Source of the DNA: Molanna angustata
Taxonomy: Eukaryota; Arthropoda; Insecta; Trichoptera; Molannidae
Direction of reading: 5' to 3'
DNA: 64,000 bases
NCBI GenBank assembly: GCA_963576475.1
Contig: OY754973.1
Span: 7,703,052-7,767,051 of the forward strand
In this document: in pieces, positions 1 to 9,964 of the stretch
How the letters are laid out: every line of letters starts with the position of its first letter
How positions within the stretch are numbered: position 1 is the stretch's first letter
Notes under the pieces: generated by a model
What the model was told of the DNA's origin: nothing
Seen by the model: the letters and a program-made list of their open reading frames with translations, nothing else
Database searches by the model: none
Translations under genes and position numbers: made by a program

Positions 1-1432
1 TTTTAATTCCATTAATATATACTATAGCGGTTGGTATTACATGATAACAGTTTACATTATTGATCAACAAACAATTGTCGATTTGACATTTAGGTTCATA
101 TGGTTGATCCAAATGTCGTCGACTGATATTATTCACCGAAGTGCTCGTATTGCGGTCAGAATTGACGAATGAGGTAATATTATCATCGTTTTTAACAATA
201 TCAGCTGCGCTAGGAACCTGTTTTGAATGATAATTATCTTTATTTTGATTATCTTCATCATCACATGCTGGTGAAGAAGGAAAATGAATCAATGAATGAT
301 GCCTTTTATTACAATAAAAGCATTTTTTTTCCGATTTACAATTTTTTGTTAAATGAGTACCAAAACAATTTTTACATAGTGATCTTTTGTTGATTATTTT
401 GAATCTTGTGAATACATCCAACTGTAAGAATTTTTTACATGAATACAATGGATGTTTATTACATTCACACAAAAAACATTTTGTGATATCCATTGGCGTA
501 TTATTTATAACAAATGAATGTGAATTATTATTATTTTTTCGTCGATCATTTGGTGCACTTTTGTGGAATATAACCTGCGTTCTAGAGAGAATTTTGCTTT
601 GCTCTCTCAGAAAAGATTGTAATAATTTAAAGTTTGGAATTTTTTCATTTCTAATATGTTGCTCAAATAAATTTAACGTCTCTCTATCTAACTTAAGAAG
701 AGCAATGAAATCAGTTAAATCAGAAATATCTAATAATTTTAAAGCTTCAAATGAAGAGCAAAAATTTTCTATGAAATAATCCAAATTCTTTGAACTTGAT
801 TGTGTTAAGGGTTTAAAATTGATTATTTTTTCTAAATAATGCGTAGCTAAAATTCGTGAATCCTGGAATCGATCAACAAGCCTATCCCATATAATATCAT
901 AATTAGATGCGACAGGAAGTATCCCAGAAATAACACTTAAAGCGGTACCTGTCAATTTTGACACTAAATATTGTATTTTTTCACCATTCGACAAATTAAT
1001 ATTGTCGTGTATTAGATCTTTGAAATTTTGATAAAATAATGGCCATTTCGTTGGATCACCATTAAAACTAACAAGTTCCAATATTGGCAATTTGTGTGTT
1101 CTTTGAGAGTCTTTTTCAAATGATTTAATAATTGGAGGAACATAGTCAACTTTAGTTTTTAAAGATTGTTCAATATGCTTGATGTTACAGTATAATTCGT
1201 CAAGGGCTTCAATAGATTGAAAAGACGGAACAGGATTTACAGCTATTTTTCCCAAATTTAATTCTTCTACAACTTGACAAAATTCAGAACGAATTTTATC
1301 TATCGATTGTATGCGGATAAGAAAATTAGTTTTTTCTTCAGCGGTATTTAATGATTTCGACAAGTCATAAGCTTTCTGAATAATTGCAAATAAACTTAGC
1401 CGTTTAGCTTCCAATATTTTTAAAGAAGCCAT
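1..1432 (-). CDS. BEL/Pao retrotransposon Gag(-Pol), N-terminal part, intact and partial at left edge
   Basis: The frame is open from an ATG at 1432-1430 to the window edge, about 477 codons without a stop. Residues about 115-145 carry the Pao/BEL Gag signature LPILELVSFNGDPTKWPLF followed by IHDN (known from the DUF1759 family). Zinc-binding clusters follow: CFLCECNKHPLYSC near residue 319, a CKNCFGTHLTKNC knuckle, then CFYCNKRHHSLIH near residue 371, typical of BEL/Pao just before the aspartic protease. The frame ends in PTAIVYINGIK at the edge, where the protease should begin. Gag packages the element RNA in cytoplasmic particles. The lack of stops and frameshifts is unusual here, because nearly every other element in the window is broken, so this is probably a recent insertion. 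Protease, RT, RNase H and integrase would lie left of the window. Start choice is the first ATG of the open frame. Confidence 0.9.
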   Translation of the reverse strand, partial: MASLKILEAKRLSLFAIIQKAYDLSKSLNTAEEKTNFLIRIQSIDKIRSEFCQVVEELNLGKIAVNPVPSFQSIEALDELYCNIKHIEQSLKTKVDYVPPIIKSFEKDSQRTHKLPILELVSFNGDPTKWPLFYQNFKDLIHDNINLSNGEKIQYLVSKLTGTALSVISGILPVASNYDIIWDRLVDRFQDSRILATHYLEKIINFKPLTQSSSKNLDYFIENFCSSFEALKLLDISDLTDFIALLKLDRETLNLFEQHIRNEKIPNFKLLQSFLREQSKILSRTQVIFHKSAPNDRRKNNNNSHSFVINNTPMDITKCFLCECNKHPLYSCKKFLQLDVFTRFKIINKRSLCKNCFGTHLTKNCKSEKKCFYCNKRHHSLIHFPSSPACDDEDNQNKDNYHSKQVPSAADIVKNDDNITSFVNSDRNTSTSVNNISRRHLDQPYEPKCQIDNCLLINNVNCYHVIPTAIVYINGIK

Positions 1433-1971
1433 TATTGATTAAACAACAATAAAATTAATGAAACAAGAATTTGATTAAGTACTTAGGTACTACAATCAAT
1501 GCGGGTATGTATGAAATATGTAATGTAAATAGCGTATGTATAATGTTAATTTTGTATAAAAATGTATAAATTTGATAAGTAATGCGTGAAAATTCAAGAT
1601 ATGCGGGACAGAGGAACAAGGAATGCGGGAAAATACAAAATATACGGGACGAAGGACCAAGGAATATGGTGGAAAAGATAAAGGTATAGGGATTTACCTT
1701 GCCTCGATATTTATTGTGCTGGTTCTGAATAATCTTTTCACCACATTCACAGCGTATGAAAACTTTGACACTTCACTAGTAATTCACAAGTTAATTAATT
1801 TCAGCGGATTTTGAAGATATAATTTTAAGAGCGGTGCGGTGCGGTGTGTTAGTCAAGATGACAGTTGATATAATGAGAAAATTTATATGCAACAATACTT
1901 TTTTGCATATAGCTGGCAGGTATGTAGGTAGGTTGTTTTTAGGCCGAGGTAAACTAGGATAGGATAGGAAA

Positions 1972-2004
1972 GGTGTGTGTGTGTGTGTGTGTATATGCGT
2001 GTGT
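1972..2004. repeat. GT microsatellite
   Basis: Alternating GT dinucleotides with a short TATATGC interruption near the end. Confidence 0.9.
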
Positions 2005-2043
2005 ACCCAACTTTGCGTAACCAGGTACTATATATTCTATATT

Positions 2044-2074
2044 GTTTTACGGCTATCCACTCGTCTACGAGTGA
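2044..2074 (+). repeat. Short palindromic repeat motif, second copy near 47888
   Basis: TTTACGGCTAT then CACTCGTCTACGAGTGATC is found here and again at about 47888-47920 with one difference. The core CACTCG...CGAGTG is self-complementary. It is probably the end of a small TIR element. The rest of the element was not delimited. Confidence 0.5.
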
Positions 2075-2229
2075 TCCTAGAATAGGTACTATATACTCAA
2101 TTAAATGAAAAAAAACAATGACTTACTTGTTAGAAGTGCAAAAAAGGGCGTCCTGGTAGCTATGCACATTATGGCTACGATAAAATACATAAGAATGACA
2201 TTAAATATCAGTTTTTCTTACGAAAAAAC

Positions 2230-2750
2230 GCAATGTACCATAGAAAATATGTTCCTTTGCGGCTCTAAGGGCCTAGGCAGTAAAGGGGTGGGGGGGTGGT
2301 CGGCCGACGCTGTTGTGCCCCCTTCAATTCTGTACTTAGAGAAGAGCAGGACGAACGCCTTTAGTCTCGCTCGGCAGTGACTCGTCAACTGTGGCGAATG
2401 TTGTTGTTTGGTTCGGGCACACCGCCGGCGCAGACGTCGGGTCAGACATCCTGTGTTGACAATGAGACGTCAAATCTGACAGGTGATGATTGCGTCGGAT
2501 GCCCCCGGTGTTAGCCCGCCGAACCTTCGAACGCCAACACGAGGACCGAGGGGTGCGGGGACAAGCCCTTCCGTTCGATCGGTGTGCCTAGGGGCTTTCC
2601 CCCGCTGTCGATCTTGAGCGGTTGCCCCGCCGTTTTTTGAACCCGATGGATAGTGGGTATTTGTGTTGTCCGACGTTGCGGCCGCGCCGGGGATGAACAG
2701 GGCCAATGGGTTCTATAGCGTCCTCCGGTGTGGAAGTGGTATCGCGATTC
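2230..2750. other. GC-rich segment of unknown nature
   Basis: Base composition rises sharply compared with the flanks and there are many CpG dinucleotides. Short frames exist on both strands (for example a 78-codon minus frame at 2470-2706), but none has a recognisable domain. It could be a CpG-rich promoter-proximal region of the gene whose candidate exon begins at 3607, or a relic of a GC-rich retroelement. I cannot decide. Confidence 0.4.
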
Positions 2751-3129
2751 CTCTCATGTACTGACGGATGTTCATTACGAAAAACATGTGGTGTCTATAT
2801 AAGTAATTTAAAGAATCTAGGTAAGTACCGTTGGTCAAAAAGGGGTGTTTTGTGAATACCTTGGGCAACTAAGGGTTGAAAGAAAAAAGAATAGAAATTT
2901 CAAATAACAGCAGTTAACTTTCCGGTATAGTTGACAACTTTGACATCAATAGGTATCAATTGGCCGTCATTAATATTCCGAAACCGATAGATGTCAGTAA
3001 AAGGGATGAATTCGCGATAAATAATTCCAACGAATAATAATTGTGATTCTCGTCAGAATAACAAGTAGATGGATACATACACAAGATAGGAGAGTACCTA
3101 TCGAGGAAACAAGAAGTTTTGCGAGAGTT

Positions 3130-3450
3130 TTCTCTCCCGCTAAGCGTTGATTCTTCACCTGAGGGTCGGCGAGCTCGGGGGAGGAGGGCGGCTGGACCCC
3201 TTTGACGAACGGGGAGCGAGGCGGCGCGCGACGCGGGCGGCTGGAAGGCGGGGACGAAAGAGTCGAGTTGCGCGCGGCCGCCCATGCAGTTGAGTCGTGT
3301 GTCGTGTGACGTTCGGTCTGATTCGCGGCTGGAAATGTGTCGGTGAAACTCAAAACTGTCCAGCGATCAAATCTGTCCGTCGTTGTTGGTACGATCATGA
3401 ATGAAAAAGTCAACGTCGAAGCTGCGTTCTGTCACCACGGCCGGGAAAGC
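3130..3450. promoter_or_regulatory. CpG-rich island just upstream of the candidate first exon
   Basis: It is dense in CG dinucleotides and G/C runs in an otherwise AT-rich window and ends about 160 bp before the candidate start codon at 3607. Position and composition suit a promoter or 5' UTR. No clear TATA box is visible. Open frames across it on the minus strand look like by-products of the composition. Confidence 0.35.
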
Positions 3451-3606
3451 CTTCGGAGCTTTTAACAATATCACGTGCGAGATAAGGTTTATCTGACGTA
3501 CGGTCGAGATTATCACCGGTGGGATATACGTACGTTTTAATATAATATTGTATCGTACACACCACTCTAACCGCTATTTCTCTAATACTCTCATTCTATC
3601 TCTGTA

Positions 3607-3736
3607 ATGGTTAATGTTCTGAGTGCCCCTATTGAGAATACCGCCGAAGAAGGAATAACAACTGTCAAACATCAAAGGACTGAAAGAGTTTCTCGCAGAT
3701 TTCACAGGGCTGATCTAAGGGGGCGAGATCATCAAG
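3607..3736 (+). CDS. Candidate first coding exon of an unidentified host gene (43 codons plus 1 base)
   Basis: The frame opens at ATG 3607-3609 with G at -3 and G at +4 (good start context). An in-frame TAA at 3583-3585 makes this the first possible Met. It reads MVNVLSAPIENTAEEG, then TVKHQRTERVSRRFHRADLR, then GRDHQ. At 3736 the frame meets a consensus splice donor, CAAG followed by GTAAAC, leaving phase 1. Mixed charged residues and balanced codon use differ from random AT-rich frames nearby. A GC-rich island lies directly upstream, as expected for a promoter and 5' UTR. I do not recognise the protein family. The downstream exons are not certain; an exon-like segment at 26414-26557 has the matching phase. 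It could also be a fortuitous frame. Confidence 0.55.
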
Positions 3737-4129
3737 GTAAACACTATATACCTACATATATATAACCCCATGTACTTTTATCTCCTCGTATACATGTGCT
3801 CCTTGTATCTATCTATTGTTAATTTGTATTCAGATAATGTTCATCTTTATCTAAGTATGTAAAATTCGTACATAGAATTTCGTGTAGGTATCGTTTTAGT
3901 TTTAAGATATGGAACACCTACATATCTTAATTTATTCAAAGATGTAGGTAAGTAGTGAAAATTAAGATTTAATATTTTATGTTTTTTCTTTCTTTATTTT
4001 ATACATACATAATACTACATTAAAAGCAGCATTTTTATTTGTGCTGAACAATAAATTACTGAATAAAATGACAAAACATGAATACAATTAAGTATGATAT
4101 AAATTACGTATATTGGTAAATATAGACGA

Positions 4130-4260
4130 AATTTCTAAGAATCTCCATCCATGCCATCACGCCATTTCCCTATTTGCGATAGGCAGAGAGAACCGAGCGC
4201 CGTACTCCTATCCCTTGACATACATTTCTCACTTTATTCACGTCTATCCATCGCGGTGTA
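4130..4260 (-). repeat. Interspersed repeat H, fragment
   Basis: On the minus strand it contains GGCGCTCGGTTCTCTCTGCC followed by TATCGC. Related strings occur at 14730-14790, 18205-18275 and (minus) 53870-53905. It looks like a short non-autonomous element; the full length is not defined. Confidence 0.5.
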
Positions 4261-4380
4261 TTAACGTTATATGAATCTAGTTTGTTATATTTTTATAATA
4301 TTTATTGAAATAAGATGTTCTACAACTAACTGGTCAACAGGAAAAAGATAATCCATCGATATACAATATTAACTTAACAC

Positions 4381-4500
4381 GATTAATATCGTAAGTCTCT
4401 TGAATGTGGCAACTCGTTATTGGGTGCATGTTAAATAATTATTTGACATAGTTCCTGTTAGTTGTCCGAGAAGCTACATTAAATAAATAAATAAATAAAC
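4381..4500 (+). mobile_element. SINE family A, 3' part only
   Basis: It carries the SINE-A body GATTAATATCG, GTGGCAACTCGTTATTGGGT, TTGACATAGT and the GTTGTCCGAGAAGC end, then an (AAAT)n tail. The tRNA-like head present at 19568-19640 is missing, so this copy is 5' truncated. Confidence 0.8.
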
Positions 4501-4934
4501 ACACCCTCACATTATTATGATAACATTTTACTATAAATAATTCTGATTTATGATTCAATAAAAGTGTTAACAAATTTTAATACACAATAAAAACAATAAT
4601 TATGTTTTATTAGGTAAGAATTTTGATAATTTTTGTATTGTAAGTACATCCCTGTACAAATGGAAAATTTTTATCGAAAACATTTTTCAGACATACGAGA
4701 ATTGCGATAGAAATATATTTTAGAAAAATTATTACCTTATTTTAATGTGACTCGAAGTACCTACGAGATACCTTTTTTGATCAACACAAAAAATAGTATC
4801 TGAGACGTGTGTTTAATGGTCTACTAGCTTGCTCGATTCGCCAACATCGCTCATCGACGAGCAATCGAGTAGTACATAGATCATTGAACACTCGCTTTTT
4901 TACTATGGCTACTTAGACCACCAACAAATATCAG

Positions 4935-5160
4935 GGGTTTGGGGTCCATTTTACCCTTCCGAAGAAGCGCTCTACACAGCGCTGAGGAGGGTCTGTAATA
5001 TGCTCAATGGAATATGAATTCGGATCGTAAAAATACTCGGTTTGTAAGAAGGCGGAAACACAGAATTCGGAAGATCGTTCCACAGTCGGGGTGTTGTGTT
5101 AAAAAGAGTGTTCAAGAAGCGACTGGTTCGTGTATGTTGAAGGTTTACGTTAGCGTTAGT
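4935..5160 (+). repeat. Interspersed repeat paired with 21430-21625
   Basis: This segment shares with 21430-21625 the strings CGAAGAAGCG, AATTCGGAAGATCGTTCCAC, AGTCGGG and TTCAAGAAGCGACTGGT. Conceptual translation gives similar Arg/Ser-rich peptides (FGRSFHSRA in the other copy), so it may derive from a retroelement frame, but no domain is recognisable. Confidence 0.5.
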
Positions 5161-5240
5161 TAATGTGTCCGGCTGGTAACTACCACTTCAATATGCGGCG
5201 ACCACCGTCTTCCAGTCATTCGATGGTTCACTGTGAATGG
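5160..5240 (-). pseudogene. End of a LINE open frame, relic
   Basis: On the minus strand it reads TVVAAY-stop-SGSYQPDT, matching the last residues of the LINE tail at 47165-47420 (MSVAAYWSGRA). Only the last few codons and the 3' edge are recognisable. Confidence 0.4.
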
Positions 5241-5494
5241 GTGCTGAGATTGAGTAGAACGAGTGACTCGACAGGTATTTATAGGTTTGCTGTTAGGCAG
5301 GGTGATTCCATTGAAAGGAAAGATTCCATTCCATTCCACTAGGAATTCGTTTGGGATTCTCTTCCAAGAAATAAGCCAGGCTTGGAGACGTAAAAAAGAG
5401 AAAGAATTTCTTTCACCCTAAGTATTAACTGAGCGATGGTAGCTTTATATTTTAAGATCTTCCCGCTCTTCTGATATATAACTCTGTTTAAGAT

Positions 5495-5850
5495 GTTTGT
5501 CAAAAGAAAAACTGTCCATGGACTGTTCTGTCATCAGCGTCACCAGCGCACGAAAGCAAGTAATTAATATGTAGGAGATATAGAGTTGGAGATAGAATGG
5601 ACTCTTGAGGGCTTCCTACATTGATAGAATGGGGCAACCAAGGGTAACCGTTCACTACAGTTACGACTTCACGATCTTTCAAAAAGTTCTCATTTAATTA
5701 AAAGACCTCGGTACCGAACCCGATAAAAGGTTTCAGAGATGTCAAGGGCGACAGTTTGAGCTTCTTCAAAGCGTTACATAACCCTACCCCAAACGGATGT
5801 GACATACGAGAACAATTCGCTACAAGATCGGTTTCCACGAAATCCATATT
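5495..5850 (-). pseudogene. LINE reverse transcriptase fragment
   Basis: The minus strand carries a broken RT core. Upstream is AQTVALDISETFYRVRYRG (equivalent to the LD.SKAFD.VWH region with the first catalytic Asp). After a stop comes INVGSPQESILSPTLYLLHI (the G.PQGS.LSP box) and then DADDRTVHGQ, corresponding to the YADD active-site box. Known family role: the RT copies element RNA at nicked target DNA. Stops and substitutions in the conserved boxes show that it is dead. The neighbouring plus-strand LINE end (5975-6383) is in the opposite orientation, so these are separate insertions. Confidence 0.8.
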
Positions 5851-5974
5851 GGTGATCGCTTATAATTTTGTTTGCTTCGAGGTATGTGATCAACTATCTT
5901 TAACAAATCAACCATCTTTCACAAAAAAACTATCTTTCACAAAAAACTATCTTTCACAAATCATTTGAATACAT

Positions 5975-6383
5975 AACAACTAAAGCATATAAAACCATCT
6001 GATTCATATTTCGAAACCTTTTCATAACTATGACAATGCGTATATTATTTAATTCATTTATTAGAAGCTTATTGGAGTTTGTATCGGTTGTATGGTACCC
6101 AAACTATGAAACACATATTAACGCAATAGAAAATCTTCAAAAAAATATTAAACAAATAAATTTTCATAATAGATTTCATTTCTCTAACTATCTTCAAGCT
6201 CTAAAACAACACAACACAAAACTACTGGAGACACGCAGATCAATCCAAGATATTTATTTTCTATACAAAATTATTAATGATCAGATCGACAATACACCTC
6301 TTCTAAGTTCACTCCGTTTTCACTGTCCACTCAGAAGAAATAGAAACCAGTCTCTCTTTTACATTGAATCTTCTATAACTTGA
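5975..6383 (+). pseudogene. LINE ORF2 C-terminal fragment
   Basis: Reading frame TTKAYKTI, a stop, then FIFRNLF and SFIRSLLEFVSVVWYPNYET with HINAIENLQKN matches the thumb region after the RT core of many insect LINEs (usual form LVRS.LEY.SVVW.P....I..IE..Q). It ends LETRRSIQDIYFLYKIIND and LRFHCPLRRNRNQSLFYI. The longest open piece is 6030-6383, starting at an internal Met that is not a true start. The 5' end is missing. The clade is uncertain. Confidence 0.75.
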
Positions 6384-6426
6384 ATCTAACTATATGCTAA
6401 ATTCATATATAAATAGAGTAAATAGA

Positions 6427-6605
6427 TTAATTTATATTTTTAATAAATAAAAATAAAAACACTTGTTTAAAATTAATTCCACTATTTATTGATAAATAGT
6501 GGAATTAATTTTAAACAAGTGCGTTTATTTTTATTTATCAAAAATATAAATTAATTTAAATGGAATTCCATCAAGAACTGACGATCAAAAAGTTAAATCT
6601 AATTA
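6427..6605 (+). mobile_element. Palindromic Penelope-like remnant with 12-bp target-site duplication
   Basis: A near-perfect inverted repeat (arms 6427-6488 and 6493-6554, 4-nt loop) is followed by a 51-nt tail containing TGGAATTCCATCAAGAACTG. The whole is flanked by the identical 12-mer AGAGTAAATAGA at 6415-6426 and 6606-6617. The element at 24544-25423 has the same architecture (inverted arms, a related tail TGGAGTTCTACCACGAAGTG, a 12-bp duplication) and encloses a Penelope-type coding remnant. Assigning this copy to that family is inference from architecture and the tail; no coding sequence is left here. Confidence 0.65.
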
Positions 6606-7029
6606 AGAGTAAATAGAGCTTGTACTGGGTACACCAGAAATTGTTTGAGTGATCCGGAGTTGGATATGTTTGCTTCGAGTTTTTATATTGTATACATTAA
6701 AAAAATGTGAATTTGTCGGATATTAATTTAATCTGTGCTCTGTTTTGCTGTGCGCATCTTTACCTTTTTAATTGTGCCCCTTTAATTTAATTTATTCAAT
6801 ATAATTTAACTACGTATTATTCATACATTGAGACAAGTGGGGTATAAATCAAAATATGAGTTTCCAGTGATCCATGCTTCCCCCCACTCCCCTCGTTTTC
6901 AAAATTGTTAAAATATTTTCAGAATTGTTAACATATTGTAATACATATATTTTAGAATACTATAATTGGTAATATAAAAAATATCTTTGTATAAATTTTT
7001 CTTGTTTGCTATTGTACCTATTCTATAAA

Positions 7030-7240
7030 AAAGTTGGTGTTAAGTACTCGTTCCATTAATTTGGAGAGTACAGAAGTAATTGCAAAGGGTCGGTAGTTAA
7101 ATAGATGGGTTGAAGCAATCATTTTTTGTAGGAATTGGGTGGATGACCGCTTTTTTCCAGTCAAACAGGACAATACCACTTTTAAATGAGAGTTTGAAGA
7201 GTTTAGTGAGAATCGGGGCTAGTTCGGCGGATCTTTTTTT
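7030..7240 (-). pseudogene. LINE reverse transcriptase fragment (pre-RT/finger region)
   Basis: The minus strand reads AELAPILTKLFKLSFKSG, WKKAVIHPIPTKND and, after a frameshift, NYRPFAITSVLSKLMERV. This matches the conserved start of LINE RTs (P..W+.A.V.PI.K......YRPI...S...K..E). It is truncated on both sides and frameshifted. It lies downstream of the C-terminal fragment 7670-8072 on the same strand, so the two belong to different insertions. Confidence 0.8.
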
Positions 7241-7399
7241 TTAAATCGACAGCTTTTAATTATAGTTCTTAATTTTAGCTGTGTTATATTTGTTTGATTA
7301 CTTATCGTTTTGATTTTATTATTTTTAATGTGGTTTTACTTGATAGGTTTATCAATTTGCAGTAGCGGTATTAATTTTTATAATTATAAAATAATAAAA

Positions 7400-7470
7400 A
7401 ACATGTACATGTGTACAAAGGCAGGTTTATTGCCATAAGGCAATTTCTTCCAACCAACCCGAGCAACGTG
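7400..7470 (-). repeat. LINE 3'-tail motif (conserved GGTTGGAAGAAATTGCC end), copy 1
   Basis: In reverse orientation it reads GGTTGGAAGAAATTGCC, TTATGGCAATAAACC. It lies directly downstream of the LINE C-terminal frame 7670-8072 on the same strand, which suggests that this is the 3' UTR end of that LINE family. Other copies are at 25470-25545, 25755-25815, 33335-33372, 34706-34775 and 41895-41960. Confidence 0.6.
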
Positions 7471-7669
7471 AAGTCTCTAAGTTAAATTGGTACAATAATA
7501 ATAATTAAGTGAGAAATAAATTGATAAAAAATAACATAAAAGAGTAAGAAATATAAAAAAAAATACAAAAAGAAAAAAAAAATGAAAAGAGAGTTAAAAA
7601 AAAGAATAATAAAAATAACACTGATCGTAGCAATGAGGAAAGGAGTTTACGGAAGAATATAGAAGGAAT

Positions 7670-8072
7670 TCAGGAACTATTTGACAAATAAAGTTTTTTT
7701 AGTTTACCTTTAAATATTTGAATGGATTGAGATGACGTTACTTCATCACTTAGGTCATTCCATAGTCTAGCTGATTGTACTTGAAAAGAGGAGCTGAAGA
7801 GGATAGCTAGTGTAGTACGTTCAGCAGATCAAAGGGATAGGCCGTGACTTGACAAGAAAACGACGTTATTTTTTAAATATTGTGGTGAATAGGGATCATA
7901 AATAGTCTTATAAAGTAATGAAAGAATGTGAATGTTACGACGATCTCGTATCTTTGGCCAACGAAGTATATTTCTACAAGCCGAAACATGATCCTATTTT
8001 TTAAGATTGTAAATGAACTGTATACAGACATTCTGTAATCGTTCCAGTTTATTTAATAATTCTTCATTGGCA
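7670..8072 (-). pseudogene. LINE ORF2 C-terminal domain, two in-frame stops
   Basis: The minus strand reads NEELLNKLERLQNVCIQFIY, then after a stop DHVSACRNILRWPKIRDRRN, HILSLLYKTIYDPYSPQYL, and after a second stop SAERTTLAILFSSSFQVQSA and RLWNDLSDEVTSSQSIQIFK, ending GKLKKLYLSNSS. This is the standard post-RT thumb and tail of insect LINEs, where the RLWN.L...+....S...FK..LK..L motif closes the protein. Only two stops in about 130 codons indicate a fairly young copy. It is 5' truncated near 8080; the 3' tail motif follows at 7400-7470. Confidence 0.8.
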
Positions 8073-8734
8073 TCCAGATAACACTAAATTTATATAGATA
8101 ATACTATTTACTAAAGAAGAAGCAAAATATCACAGTGTGAACACTTGCCTTTAGATTATTTAAATGTTTTATTTAGTTAAAATAAATCCTTGTCATTTTA
8201 ATAAATAAAAGCAAGTGCTTACACCGGAAATCCTAATAAATGAAATAATTTCACAATCAGCTCATTTTGCAGTAAAATAGCAATATCTATTTTCTTTACT
8301 TTAAACATGGTAATTGTTATACTATTTTGGAAATAACAATAATTGCGCCAACTTTTGCAATAATTTTCCAGGTTGGCGTCATACATTTTTTTTCAGTGTG
8401 TACACTCAAAGTTGGGCAATATTTTTTTTTAAATTCATAATCCGGGACATAATTATTTTTTTTTCCACAAAAAAAATGTTTTACTATTATTTTGGATTGC
8501 GATCAACAGCTGAGTTATTCAAAATTGTGAAACATAAATTAGAATTCCAAAATATTGAAATTTGTAAATATGGCATTCGAAAAACCAATCTAAGGCGAAG
8601 ATTTTCTGGCACTTTGTAAAAGTGGCAATATCTCGAAAACTAAGGCACTTTTACTGAGGTCATATTTGCATATTCTGGTGAGTCATAAGTTGGTATAACA
8701 GCCCTTAAAAGGAATACGTTGGATTGGATTATGG

Positions 8735-8790
8735 GACACCCTGTATAAATATTCCAACTTCATCGCTATTGAGATATAAACTTTAAAAAA
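8735..8790 (-). repeat. GGGACACCCTGTAT motif and repeat-C head fragment
   Basis: GGGACACCCTGTAT at about 8735-8748 recurs as GGACACCCTGTATA near 37827. It is followed by the reverse complement of the start of repeat family C (CTCAATAG.GA.GAAGTTGGAATATT). The boundary suggests an insertion junction. No full element was delimited. Confidence 0.4.
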
Positions 8791-9589
8791 TATATTACGC
8801 TGTCTAATTTCTAATTCTTATCGATTCCTATTATAGAGACACGATTTTTCGCTGTGTTTTTTCAATCTGGGTTTGGGAGACGATTAATATAATCAGAATA
8901 TGGAAACCTTTATATTGGGTACGTGTTTAATTAACATTTGACATATTACTATTAATTATACGGCGCAAGGTCTTTTACACGAAAAAAACTATAGTGGGTA
9001 CTGTTTAAAGGTAAACAGTAAAAAAATACTAGATCAACAGACATCAGTAATCATTAGAAACATGTTATAAATTATTGAGAAATAAATGTACATAGTAGGT
9101 ACATGACACAAATCAGGAATATAAAAATCTCAATCACTGGATACAGCAAAAAAAAAACCATACTAATAATGAAAAAGTAAAAAAAAATGCATCACGAAGA
9201 TACGTTTGAGTAACCAGTAGTGATAAATAATTACATTTGAGGGTGTTGATTTAAAAACATTTGAGAGGCTAAGAAAGTTAATGAGCAATCTCTTGAATTG
9301 AGATGGCTAGGTGCCGTATACCTATCGTAGATGCGACTTTATCGACAGCCATTCTTAAATCTTCGCGATAAACTATTTGTGGTCGGTTTTTCTCTCTTAA
9401 ATCAAACAATATTATGTGATTACACTAAATCCACAAAATGTTCTCTACATTTGTTTTATACCTTTGAATGGGAATCGTTCGCTTTGTGTAACACTGTTTT
9501 TAATTCTGTATTTTGGAATATTAAAATATTTCACTTCTTCAATAAACGAATCCATACTTGGATACAAGATTAAATGTATCAACTTATCC

Positions 9590-9745
9590 GTCTGTTGGCA
9601 GAGCAGCTATTGCGTTGGATTTGTAATTCAGTGGACATGATTTCGAATCCTGCCTAGACCAATTTCACTCACATAGTAATATATAGTACAAGCTTACTTA
9701 GTTTAGGGGATGTATGAGGATGTTAATGTTTTTGTTACAAGGACT
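9590..9745 (+). mobile_element. SINE family B (tRNA-derived), diverged copy
   Basis: TTGGCAGAGCAGCTATTGCG acts as box A and ATTTCGAATCCTGCC as box B of a tRNA-like head. The body that follows (CAATTTCACTCAC ... GATGTATGAGGATG) is shared with 33484-33660 and the minus-strand copy at 39775-39890. Confidence 0.7.
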
Positions 9746-9964
9746 TATCATGATCTTGCGCCAACTTATGAGTGACGACGCATTCGGAATCATGAACCAT
9801 TGCCAGTGATTTGTAGACCAAGATGTTCTTTTACGCCATTAATAACTAAGTACGATTTTCTATCTAGATGTTTTCTCTTCGTTTATCAATATAGAATGGT
9901 AAATATATACTAACTTGATTGGATAAATATCCGGATATAATATATCCTTTTCATTCCAATATGG

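Larger units (their letters stand above)
1433..2100 (-). other. Presumed leader and 5' LTR side of the BEL/Pao element, boundaries unresolved
   Basis: This is the upstream side of the Gag frame, so an LTR and primer-binding site are expected here. I could not define TGT...ACA ends or a primer-binding site with confidence. It contains repeated ATGCGGGA/AAGGA-type short motifs (1590-1680), a GT microsatellite at about 1972-2004, and an AGGTACTATATA motif seen twice about 80 bp apart near 2023 and 2086. LTR status is inference from position only. Confidence 0.3.

Noticed and set aside
2470..2706. 78-codon minus-strand frame in GC-rich DNA
   Set aside because: No domain, no conserved neighbours, and GC-rich sequence yields such frames by chance.
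2956..3413. Two overlapping minus-strand frames of 109 and 139 codons
   Set aside because: They overlap in different frames over a CpG-rich island and have no recognisable motif.
8314..8619. 101-codon frame rich in Phe and Asn
   Set aside because: AT-rich low-complexity composition, non-ATG start, no family motif.
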